Shown in pieces: positions 36,089 through 46,528 of a stretch of DNA of 64,000 bases. The position numbers were made by a program, and so were the translations under genes. Under the pieces are notes generated by a model, which did no database searches, was not told the DNA's origin, and saw nothing but the letters and a program-made list of their open reading frames with translations. Positions within the stretch are counted from its first letter, which is position 1. Each line of letters begins with the position of its first letter. The DNA lies in the NCBI GenBank assembly GCA_023078685.1, contig JALGAS010000001.1:2976001-3040000 (forward strand), read 5' to 3'. This DNA is from Neopestalotiopsis rosae. Its lineage: Eukaryota; Ascomycota; Sordariomycetes; Amphisphaeriales; Sporocadaceae.

Positions 36089-37331
36089 GGCGAACGATGG
36101 GTCGTGGGTGGAAAGGGACGAGTCGTATGACGGGGATAGCTCCAAAGCTATCAACGGAGCTTCAGTTTCAAGAACTCTGCTGGTAGTGAACAACCTTGGC
36201 CACCAAAAAGCGTGAGCTGGCCCAGAGAAGAGAATTGTACAATTTGAAGAGTGATTGCTTGGATTGAATACAGCTGGTCCACCAAATAGAGCTGATATGA
36301 AACTCGGCCTTTCAATTGAGCACACGCTGAAGCTTGAGGAAAATTTGGGATCGACGAATGATTGGCCAATGACGTCCCCAGGGATGTATGGGGAGCTTGA
36401 CCTTAGAGCTCCGGGGCCCTTGCAGCACACCCCGGATTGCGGAAAGCTGCCGGAAACAGACGCTAACAACTAAGTATCCGGCAAGGTGAGGACATGGTTT
36501 CTTGTCGACTTGGCGAGCTGTGTAATTTGGGTATCTCGTTGATTACTATGTCTTCTTTGATATCACAGCTCCAATACTCGTCACTTATTTCACAGCATTG
36601 AGAATAAGACATGGCTCTGAAAAAAGGAGCTTTGTATGAATGCTTTCACACATTGAAGCATGGATGTCTGTTGGAACCACTTCGTATTGAAATTAGTGAG
36701 AACGATTTCCAAAGGCCATGGGCAGGGAAGTTTGTATTGGAAGAGGGCTTCACGCAGGAAAGGGGCAATGATGTTCATGCAACTTCACCGAATAGCAAGA
36801 TAAAAACCCACCAGATCACTACCAGCCACTACTAGTCTTAGTTCTCGGCCCCCGAGATCATTCATTTCCTTTCAAAAGCTTCTTCGCCGGATCTTGCTAC
36901 ACCTACTAGGCTTACATTCCCTAGAGGACTTTAAATGTTTGCTGCCAAAAGTACAAGGTAGTCGTGGGGGCTGGCTTAGGTCGTGTGCAACGTTGGAAGT
37001 CGCGGACAGGAACTTTAAATCAACCTCTTTCCTAGATATCAAACACATCCGCCACGGCACCTTCCTTCTGTATAAGCTCTCACGCACATGGGTATCTATC
37101 TATTTCACCGTTCAGATTTTGCGACTGAAATGAATCCATATCATGCCTCGACCGACTTCTTCTTCTCTTCAACCTTGAGGTCTACCCATCTGCTTCACTG
37201 GTTCCAATGCAATCCCGATGCAGTACACATCTTGGGGATTCAAGACTGCCGGTCTTTGACCAGGTCCTCCCGTGTTCAGGGTGTACACAAAGGTATCAGC
37301 AGGGAAATGCATCGAATCTTGCAACATCGCC
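36089..37331. other. intergenic, 1.24 kb
   Basis: Holds the aim41 promoter and the 3' region of the methyltransferase gene. The minus frame continuing upstream of aim41 is open to 36469 by chance. No other gene seen. Confidence 0.5.
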
Positions 37332-38940
37332 TCATCGTTTGCGGCCTATTGCGACGTAACTAGGAAAAGTCAGCAAGGGCGCATCTTTCAAGCTTTGATC
37401 GAGATACTCACACAGTAAAATACGGCTGTGGGTTTGAGAAAATTGTCAGCTACCATTGAACTTCAGGGCTTTTCAACACGCTCACTTTGTATGCTGGATT
37501 GCCAGCTTCGACCCGGGCGTTCTCTACCAGTTCAATGAAGTTCTCAACCGGCATCCTGCAGCTTCGTTAGCATTCTACAGTTGTGCGATACAGATACTCA
37601 TAGTGGACGGGCGTCCATATATACCTGAGTCCCCGTCGCGACGTCATTGGCCATAGAGCCAGCGAGTACAGCAGCTCGTCCACATTCGCCTTGTTCCAGG
37701 CGCCAATCTGACGTTCTTGAGGATCTATACACCACCACATTTCAGCTATGCCAGACGCCATTGAGTTTCCCGGGACTGACCTGTGGGCCATTCGCACAAT
37801 GGCAACTCGAAAGAAGTCTCTTCAACATCGACGAAACCACCAGCTCGTAGCAGCGTCCCCAGGCGCATCCCTACTCGTGGGTCCTTTCCTAGTCGAGACA
37901 TGGCTTCCATGTACTGACTGCTCCATTGCCGCAGAGCACCATCTTTGTCGTACCTCAGCTTTCATCGTCCAAGTTCTTGACCAGACACAAAAGACCTACC
38001 GTCAGGATAATTGCCGCTTGGGCATTGGGCATTGAGGTAGATCTCAAAACACTGCACCCAGCCATTTCGAACTAGCACGCGCCGTATCTCTCGAATGTAT
38101 TGGCTCCATCGGTCTGCATTAATGCCGCCATTGACCATCCTGCTCTGGACCAAGTCGAAGTAGCCATTCTCGTATGGGATGCTGTATGCAAGTCATCAGC
38201 ATGTCGTGGGGCATCGCGTCGTTATCGTCTTTTGGGTACTACCCACGGTTCATTCAGGTCGCACTGATATTGGTAAAAATTATTTGGCGTTCCAAAAGGC
38301 ATCATCAGGGTGGACACGTCGACAGCATGAACCTGATACATCTACGTTAGCGTATATCTTGACGCGGTATCACATTCCAGCCACTCGATAGAGGAAGCAA
38401 CTCTCTACTATTTCCTGGGAAAGGCCAGCCAAGGGGGGCTGAAAGATGAATGTTTCCGAGGCCAGCTTGGGCCTTGGTCGTCTTTGACTTGTACACACAA
38501 GGGACTCGATCACCGATCCATGATCGTTCATTGGATCGGGCTGAGAAGGAACCACACACCTCGCAGTTTGGATGGTTATGGGCCACGTCGATCGCCCAGC
38601 TTCCATTCCCCGTTCCGCAATCGAGGACTCTGCGCAGAGCTTGTGGATTTGGCAAAACAAGACGATTCGTTTTCATCATGATTATCTGATGCATCCACGT
38701 CAGGCGTTGGTTTTCTTGCTGTTGAACGTCAGCATGGTTCATGCAGCTTATGGCGACTTGGTACCTCATCGACAGGAACAAAGTATGCTCTACTATCACG
38801 GGACAGGCGATGGTAGTACCGACCATGATACTCGAATGTTTCGTCATGTTCCTCGGGTAGATCGTCAAAGTCGTTGCTACTAGACGATTAGCGGCCCAAG
38901 AATTCGGAATCGCAACTGCACTCGCATCTTACTCTGCCAT
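37332..38940 (-). CDS. LaeA-like SAM-dependent methyltransferase
   Basis: I rebuild ten exons: 38933-38940, 38765-38879, 38560-38718, 38247-38332, 38000-38181, 37781-37942, 37625-37724, 37486-37555, 37412-37425 and 37332-37359, giving 307 residues. The N-terminal HGRYYHRLSRD and FVPVDEQENQRLTWMHQI segments, then motif I VLDCGTGNGSWAIDVA (72-87), are the signature of the LaeA/TAM group. So are VDVSTLMMP, YFDLVQSRMVNGG, a GGFVDVEET segment and the closing VAIGRKR. The family uses S-adenosylmethionine; LaeA itself is a nuclear regulator of secondary metabolism, while paralogues methylate small molecules. Odd points are an 8-base first exon, two exons of 14 and 28 bases at the end, and intron 3 of 227 bases while the others are about 45-65. 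The Pro between exons 4 and 5 depends on a GTGGGT donor. Confidence 0.8.
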
Positions 38941-39395
38941 TTTTTTTTTGATAAGGGGATAGTTAGTTGTTTGGAGTCTATAGACTCAAACGGTGTATAT
39001 TCTTTGGATATTTCCGTGCAGACAACGTCAAAATCTCTTCTTATATGACCAGAATCGCAAGGCCAAAGGATGAATTCGCCAGAATTACTTTTGAAATGAG
39101 GAGAGATGATTATCTGGTCCATGTCAAAGCACTCCAGTATGGTCGGCCACATCCAACAGCAGGCCATTGCGACTTAGTCTACTTCTCAGAGGCTATGTAC
39201 AGAAATTTACCGATACAGGCGTGGCTGCATAGAGCCCCCCTGACGAACACGTTGCCTGCGCTAAGCAATTGCTTCCACCCCATGGCTTGCTGCCGATCTC
39301 TGGTAGTACAAACTCGAGGCGACCCGATTCCCTATTGGGGGTGTCTATAAGGACGTAGTCAGTGTTGACTAGGTGCTCGCATCGACCTCTCCCAG
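38941..39395. other. intergenic, divergent from the methyltransferase
   Basis: Carries the methyltransferase promoter. The plus-strand frame 38967-39350 is open but mostly has no protein-like wording; its part near 39046 (MTRIARPKDEFARITF) might be a first exon of the unidentified gene to the right. Confidence 0.35.
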
Positions 39396-41476
39396 AAGAA
39401 CATCTACGACGTTCTGAGCACGTATCACGATATCATGTCAGATCCTGCAATCATTCGGGCAATTTATTTTTGGTCCGGTCCCCTTTATTGGCTCAGCAAA
39501 GTTACGCCAGCCCACCCGAGAGCCATACCGAAACAGCTTTGAGCCAGGTACAAAAGATAGACGGGGTAGATCATTTCGGAGTTTCAGGATCTATTCTATG
39601 TCCAAATCTTTTCTGGACAAATGCCCTGAAATTCTCCAAAAGACCGAGGCAAGCACGAGCCGTTTGGTGCAATTGCCATTCAAATGTACTGCTTCATTGA
39701 TTCCAGGCGGAGATAGTATGGGAAATCATATGTCACTACCTACTATCTCAACATGGCCAAGAGTCGAAAAGTCTCCTGCTGTGCCAAGAAACGCAACAGG
39801 GCCCAAAGAGCACGAGATCGCACATCTGCTCAACGCTGACCCTCGGCGACATATGGTTATTATGCATTATGCGAAGGAGATACCTTGTTTTGTGGCTGTC
39901 AAAGTGGACGACTCGGCGGCTGATCCGGTAGAGCCTGCGCAATGGAGGAATCGTGTGCAGTAAGCCATGTTGCTTCTCCCCTGCAATTGTGGGCAAAGGA
40001 CACTGCATCTTGCCCGGTCACCAACCCAAACAAGACTGCCGGAGTTTCTTACCAAGGCAGACGTCTTTCTCTTTACAGTCATTGGCCTGTACTGAAGAAG
40101 TCAGCATGTCCAACCACATTAGACTGAACAACCGCTTTCGGACAAACGTGTCAAATGTTTCAGAGCCTACCCATGTAGGCAGGCTTTGGAGATCAGCAGA
40201 GGGACTTTTAACCCATCAAATTCATCAGTGGATCAAGCGTGGAGTAGCCGTCAGAGCAAGGGTATGGCACAGGCTGCTGTGTAGGATCACGATCCATGCT
40301 CTTATGCTGCACATATAGTCATGTCAGGCAAGGGTTTGGCCCGTCGCTCGGAATGTTTATCCAGGCTCAAAAGTTCCCAGGAAATCGGGTCAACGTCTTT
40401 ACGATGGAGACTTGGCGTTCGCCATACGCTCCAAGATCTATGCACTCATACTTCCAACATGTATTCGCATGATCAAGGACTTTTCTCGACAATGTGGAAC
40501 ATAACGTACTCGTCAAAATTGCGTGCTCTTCTTCCGAGGCTTCGGATACTTCAGATAGTCAGACCTGCACTCTGTACACGTTGACTTGTCGTCTAGCTGC
40601 AAGTCAATGCAGAGTTAAATTGCTGAAGCCATGACAGTACATCGCTATGCATGCGCAGAAATAAGACTGTCGCGGACCTCGTCAAAGGCAGTCACCCGTC
40701 CAAGGATCGGCACGAAGACCCCCGCTATTCGGAACTTCCTCCAATGACTGAGCAATGATGACTGTTGGTGGAGTACCTGGCCTTCGCATACCAGGTGCCT
40801 TCAATGCTTGATACGCTACCGTTATAGAATTCTGGAGCATTGCGGGCTTAATATCATATTAGAGGCGGTGTACTACCTAGCTTGGAAAATGCCAGAGACA
40901 TGAAGACGGACTTGCCGGTTTCAACGCTCTTCCTACATGTGAATGGACAGTGGGCGCGATGGCAGGAGTCCGAGCATCATCAACACGCAAGAGATGATCC
41001 GGACTGAGGAAGGAGATATCAATTTACGGCGACTTCGGCGAGACCGAAGGTGCGAAGATGCTCGACTGTATTCGTCTCGCCTTCTAGCCATCGGCGCAAC
41101 TGTTCACATTCTCCGGGTCAGTCGACTATCTGAGAAACATTTGCCCTAGACGTCGGCTGAGGAGAGCAACAAGTGGAAACACTGACTGATCAAGTTGGCT
41201 GTGGTTGGTTACATGGAACTACCATTTACATTCCGTGCCAACAACACACAATACGTACACTATCTGGCATAGTGTCTATCCCCTCAACATCGACCGACCC
41301 TGCAGGTGGCACAAAGTACGATGCGCTAGCGCCAAACGTTTCACAAGATAAATGTATATCGTAACTCCTTCGGCTTCGGAGCATGGACTATTTTCGGCTG
41401 GGTGCTCGCTGTCAAGTTGATGAGGCTCAATCACCCGCAGGACGTGGGATTCCCATTGAATCCCCCTTATGGATGA
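39396..41476 (+). other. unidentified multi-exon gene or gene remnant (coding-like fragments)
   Basis: Several plus-strand fragments read like real protein but are in different frames and broken by stops. Fragment 1 (39396-39539) contains NIYDVLSTYHDIMSD and AIYFWSGPLYWLSKVTPAHP and follows a good acceptor CTCTCCCAG. Fragment 2 (about 39598-39963) contains CTASLIPGGDSMGNHMSLPT and RRHMVIMHYAKEIPCFVAVK. Fragment 3 (40323-40469) contains GPSLGMFIQAQKFPGNRVN and METWRSPYAPRSMHSYF. Fragment 4 (41366-41476) contains FGFGAWTIFGWVLAVKLM and ends with a stop after FPLNPPYG, which looks like a true C-terminus. A densely intron-split gene, as its divergent methyltransferase neighbour is, would explain the frame changes; decay would too. 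I do not recognise the family and cannot build a complete model, so boundaries are those of the fragments only. Confidence 0.35.
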
Positions 41477-43173
41477 TACCCCTGTCTAATAAAGCTTCTA
41501 GAAGGACCTCGCTTCTTCCGAACGCTGCAGATTCCCAGCATTAAGGAAACCACCCATAGATGAAGCGGGATCCTCTCATTCCCTCCCTGCGCCCACAAAA
41601 TAGCGCTCGCAAGGAGAAGGAAAGAGAGAGTGAAAAAAAAGTACGAACCAAGAAGGACAATGATTGGGTTCTGCGGCTGTACTACTATCCACACCATAGC
41701 AAGGACAGGGGCGGCGCCGTGGTGCCGTCCGTGATTGGATGTCCCCGAACCTCGAACCCGGATGGAGAAGGACCCTTGTGCCTGGCTCTCCGTCAATGGG
41801 GGACTTTGGCAGATCGCCTGCATTGTGGGCTCGCTATGCTGGCCCTTCCATGCATGCGATGACGGCAGCAAAATCCAGGTTCCAGTGTGTCGGGCCACGC
41901 TAACAGCCAGGATGTTCGGCGTGGAGCAGCACTACGACATGCAATATTATACACGTGTATCAGCGATTTCCAGCTCATTCAAGGGGACCAAGGGACCTAG
42001 GTTACGTGCGTACTGAATGCATGTACACTACATAGGTAACCGACTCCCGCAAAGGGGTACAAAGTTCAAGTGTACATTTCTTTTTCTCCCTAGCCCGGTC
42101 CTAGCGAGGTATTTTACGACTTGGCCACACGCAAACCAATCCTCGGTTGCTTACATGGTGAGCTACTACCCTCCATCCATACTACAAAGGATGACAATAG
42201 CATCCATTCTCGTGGCAGCCCAGTCGACGAAGTACTCTAAAAGCACTCCCATCTTCCTTATCGTTACCGTCTCTGCTGATTTGAATGCAGCAATATCCCG
42301 GGAGATCCCTGAAAGGCACATCATAATCGACCAGCAACACCAACACAATACAATGGGCCCTCTGTATTCTGTACGCCACACGAACTCGTGAACCTTGCTT
42401 TGGATGACGGGCTGTATCCGATCAGCTGGGGCACACGTGTCCAGCTCAGCTTCTTCGGACCATGATTTATGCGATGATTGTCCAAATAAAGCCTTGTCAG
42501 CAGCTTTCTCCATAGCACGGCTTGATTGACTCATTCATCCTACAGCACATCGAGCGGCCGTTTGGGATCCGTCCAGTGGCCAGCCAAGAGGTGGCCTACT
42601 TTTGATCAGTAATCAGCCACTATGTCCCGCTGCTCAGCTTCTGCTGCCCGAAAATTTGACAAAATATATACGGTGAGCCCAACGATAGGTTGCTGAGCTC
42701 CATAGAGGCCAATGTTTTACAGAAGTCTATTCCGTGCCTGAGCCAAATGACCAGCATAACCACTTCTCGTAATAGAAACAACATTATCTCATGCATCTGG
42801 TTCTACGCCATTACCATCCCTTTGATTTCTGCGTGCCAAAACTGTGCTGGTTCTTTTTCCTCGTTTCTAATCTTATACAAGCATACTTGGGTAATGCTCC
42901 GTCATAAGTTGCGTGCGCATGTAATACATGTCCTCTGAAGGAGAGGTGAAGTAATGAGAAGCGAGAAGAGGTAATGACCAAATAACTCCACAAACCAATA
43001 TCGGTGGTCCTGTGAGAAGAAGTCTCCAAAGCCAACAATGATCTCGCTCGGCCTTGTCTAGTCTGATGCACCATTTCTTTTTGGCCTTTGACCGAACCAA
43101 TTCATACTCCAGAATTCGATGAGCTGTGCCATAAGTCATGCATCCCTTTGAACCCCAACGCCGCTGAAACCGT
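41477..43173. other. intergenic, 1.7 kb
   Basis: No recognised gene. Two minus-strand frames were weighed: 42166-42534 (122 residues with a Cys/Trp-rich hydrophobic segment) and 42873-43139 (88 residues with one possible membrane span, ending LMTEHYPSMLV). The second starts only 35 bases past the stop of the kinase gene, so it falls in that gene's 3' untranslated region. Confidence 0.4.
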
Positions 43174-45567
43174 CTACCAACAAGTGAACACCGGATTTCT
43201 TGCCTTGACCGTCTCCAAACGCTCCACGATCACTTTTCGCCTGTTGCCCTCCATACCTTCCGCGGCAGCATAACCGAGATCGCCTTCCATGTCGTCGTCA
43301 TCATCAGCAGCAAAGTCGCCATACATTTGCTGAGCAATAGAGTTGCTGTTGCGTCGTCCAGCAGCTGTCGCGAAACTGAACCGTCTCTCGCGGTGTGGTG
43401 TGTACATGTTCGCATTTGCTCGTGAAGGACCCTGGTAGCTGGCCCGTGGTGCAGCGCGCGACATCTTTGGTCTCGGCGGTGAGTTCTGCGACGCCAGGGG
43501 ATTCATTTCGTCAAAATGATTCGAGGATCTTCCATTAGGTGAAGTCGTGGCTTCGTCAGGAGACTGTGCCCTGGGAGTACTGAGCTCAAAACGTCCTGGA
43601 TTGGGCAAGGGACTAGCAAAGCCCAGTAAATCGTCTGTCTGGACAGCTGGGGCGCTGGACGAGTTGACGGCTCCGATGTCCATCTCCTCTTCAATGGCCT
43701 CATGCAATTCAGGTTCTGCCTTGCGACGCATCTCGGCACTAGCAGCACGCATGGGTACGGCCACAGGCACGTCTACAAGATCATCCCAGACACAGACTCT
43801 GGCACGCCGCGTGAGCTCTAGCGGACCGTGATCTGGAGTCTTGAGAGTTTCAACCACGTTCCATGCCTGGCCCTTCATGACAGCCATTTGCCGAGAAAAC
43901 ATCTTCTCTTGAAAGTCTGGGTCGAGCCTGAAGACTTTCCGAAGGGCCAGTTGAGTTTGACTCCACCACTCGGTTGAAGTGAGGAGTGGCAGAAAGTGGT
44001 CGCGTGTCTTTTGTGAAAACGGCCGACCAATCAGGTCGACTGGCAAGAATAGCCATCCAAATGGAAAGCTGGACAATTGTTAGCGATATTCATCACATTA
44101 CGTTGCCCATGACACGTACCTTCGCCAAGCGTCCGGATGCTTCCACGGCCACGACAGCGAGTTATCGATTGCTCCAATCGACATCTTGGGCTCATGGACA
44201 CTGGTAGAGCCTTGGGCGTTCATCGGCTTTTGGGCCTTGTAAGGGTTCCGACTGGTGCTCTTGGGCTGACTTCCCTCGGTGAGGTCTACAGGGCGATTTG
44301 GCTGCTGCTGCTCTTCCTCATCATCTGCTGCGTCCATGTTGAATTGTGGTGGTTCTGAAGCGATCGACACTTCTTGGGTTTCCCAATCTACCTTGACCAT
44401 CCAATTATCAAGTCCTCTATCCGTGTTACGCATGATGTAATCTAGAATCACCAGTTTCTCTAGTTCCTCGCGGAAAGCTTGCTTGAGGCCCTCGGTCCAG
44501 ACAAAATTATCCGGGCCAAGCGGAGGCGGTGTCGGCGCGTCATATTCGTCGTCACTTTCGTTGCCATTGACCCTCCTGCTCGTCGGGCGGCAATTGTCGG
44601 CCCACCGTTTTTGTTTATGCCGATGAGTGTCATTTGAGCGGAAGCCGGACCAGTACTGATCGGGCCACGGATGTTGCTTGAGAAAGACGTTGGCATCTTT
44701 GAAACCTTTCAAGAAGACTTGGAAACTACCAGCCTTGGCAGGGAGCGGCTTCTTCTTCCTATAGAAGTTCCTGCGATCCCAGTAGGGATAGTGAAAGGAT
44801 TTGGAGGATAGCCAGACAACATCCGTATACGGGACCATGTTTGTGCGCAACTGGCAATCGAGGGTGTAGGCTGCTGCTTCACTGACATACGACAGATTGG
44901 GAATAAGACAAGCTCGACCGAAGCAACATGGAAACAGATTCCGATGAATCCATTTGTTCCATTTGGGGTTGCCGGCAGCATATGGCTCTTCGTCCTTGGG
45001 CTTGAAGACTCCAACAATCTTGCCGTCGGTATTTCGGGCAAAGTAGCTTCCGGAACTACCTTGGGTAATCATGCTCGGGTGCATTCCCTGGTCTATAGCC
45101 GTCCGTACGCTTTCGACAATCTCCTCAAACTGCCCTCTGGACATGGCTGTTTCGTGGGCAGTGGCGGCCAAGGTCTCGGCAGTGGCGGGTCGAACGCCGT
45201 CGGGGGCATGAAAGACACTGTAGTGTATCTCGAGCTGTTCCTCGTCGCCATGACTCCCCTTGCCCTTTCCCCTTTTGAACTTGGACGCTATCTCGTCTGC
45301 CCATCGCTCCAAACGCGCGTTGATTGCTTTCAGGTCAACGCCAGAGTTGGTTCTCGCCCTTCTAGGTCGGTGTCGGTGCTTGTTGGCATCGGGAGATGCC
45401 ATGCCCGAGTGCGGGCGAGGCTGCGAAGCTGCGGCATATCTCGGGGCCGTTTGAGGTTGTAAGGAGGCAAAGCTCTGACCGAGGACTTCTTCATCGGAGT
45501 CGTCGCTGAACTGGTCAGCCTGAGCCAAACGCTCGTAGCCGGTGGTGGCCGGTCGGCTGCGAGGCAT
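43174..45567 (-). CDS. lsb6: Type II phosphatidylinositol 4-kinase (LSB6/PI4K2)
   Basis: Two exons, 44120-45567 and 43174-44068, give 780 residues. The intron runs from GTACGT to TGTCCAG and completes the Ser of DAWRRSFPFGWLFLP. The kinase fold is clear: a glycine loop segment QGSSGSYFARNTDGKIVGVF, the ATP-binding KPKDEEPYA, a Cys-rich membrane loop FPCCFGRACLIPN, then VLDYIMRNTDRGLDNWMVK-like wording (VILDYIMRNTDRG) with catalytic Asp residues, and SIGAIDNSLSWPWKHPDAW. These enzymes make phosphatidylinositol 4-phosphate on endosomal and vacuolar membranes. The Cys loop corresponds to the palmitoylated CCPCC segment of animal PI4K2, which suggests lipid anchoring here. The N-terminal 120 residues are basic and Ser-rich. 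The C-terminal 250 residues are low-complexity and include an acidic DDDDD patch. Divergent from tah18. Confidence 0.94.
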
Positions 45568-46528
45568 GGCGAGAAGGTAGCGGGAGCTAGAATCGGAGAA
45601 GAAGGAGCATTTATCTCATGTTGAGAGAGCTCTAGCTCGGGGCGTGGATTCGAGTTTTCGGGGGCGCAAATAGTGTCAACGTTTCGTCAGCGTCGTTGTT
45701 TGGTGTAGTAGGTATTGCTGTTCGTTGTATGTAATGTCTTCGGAAAGGGGTCAGTGCTCTTCTACCTTTCGGCCTTGTTCCAGGCTGGCGCCGAGTCAAG
45801 GAACGGAACACGAAGAGCCAGGGGGTCACAAAAAGAATTTAAAGAATAAAAGGTAAAATACAACACAGAATTGAAAAGTCCAGTTATCCGCCAGCGAAAG
45901 AGTACGCTCAATCAGCAGATCATAGCTATTGTCTGAGGTGTTTTACAGAATGGTCCTGCTGGCTTGGAAGTCAAACAAGACGTTCGACACGTCACGTCAC
46001 GTCAGTGGTCACGTTGAGTCGGAGAACATGAATCCTTGTAGGCAGCGACGGCGGCCTTGTACCGCCCACTAATAAGCATTTGATCCGCCGGGCCTGGTTT
46101 TGGCAGCCCGGAATTTATTCTCTAGTAGGTGTCCCCCACCCACACAGCACCTAGATGGTACCCCGAGTAGGGCAGGTAGCGACCGAGTAGTGTGTATTTG
46201 TAGTGCACTTAGGAGAAATCTGCAGGTAGCGACAAAGTACGGACGAATAGCAAAGAGGAGGGACGAACAAAAAAGAAGGCGCCCCACATCGGCATCGGAG
46301 GCGTTAGTTCAGTTAAAGAATGCTCGTTGCGATAGCGGCTCGTCCAATGTGGGCAGTGGGCACCATTGATGATTTAGGCATTGCATATTACTTTTCAACC
46401 TTTGACATTGGCTTAATGAGTTCTATACCCGGGATCGTCGATCTTGTTCCTCAAAGGTGAACAAACGAGCCGCCTTGTCCTTCGTTATCTGCCTCAAGTC
46501 TCGCATCCGTCCAGTCCTGGCCAACGCA
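45568..46528. other. divergent promoter region lsb6 / tah18
   Basis: A 961-base stretch between two divergent start codons. It contains three tandem ACGTC pentamers (see separate entry), a few short frames and C/A-rich segments. No further gene was seen. Confidence 0.55.
45988..46004. promoter_or_regulatory. tandem ACGTC / CRE-like half sites
   Basis: The 17 bases CACGTCACGTCACGTCA contain three overlapping copies of TGACGTG on the minus strand, followed a few bases on by another GTCAC. TGACG and TGACGT(CA) are recognised by ATF/CREB-type bZIP factors. The position, roughly midway between two divergent housekeeping genes, suits a shared activator site. Binding is inference. Confidence 0.35.

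Noticed and set aside
42873..43139. 88-residue minus frame with a membrane-like segment just after lsb6
   Set aside because: It begins 35 bases beyond the lsb6 stop on the same strand, so it is most likely 3' untranslated sequence; no homology is recognised.
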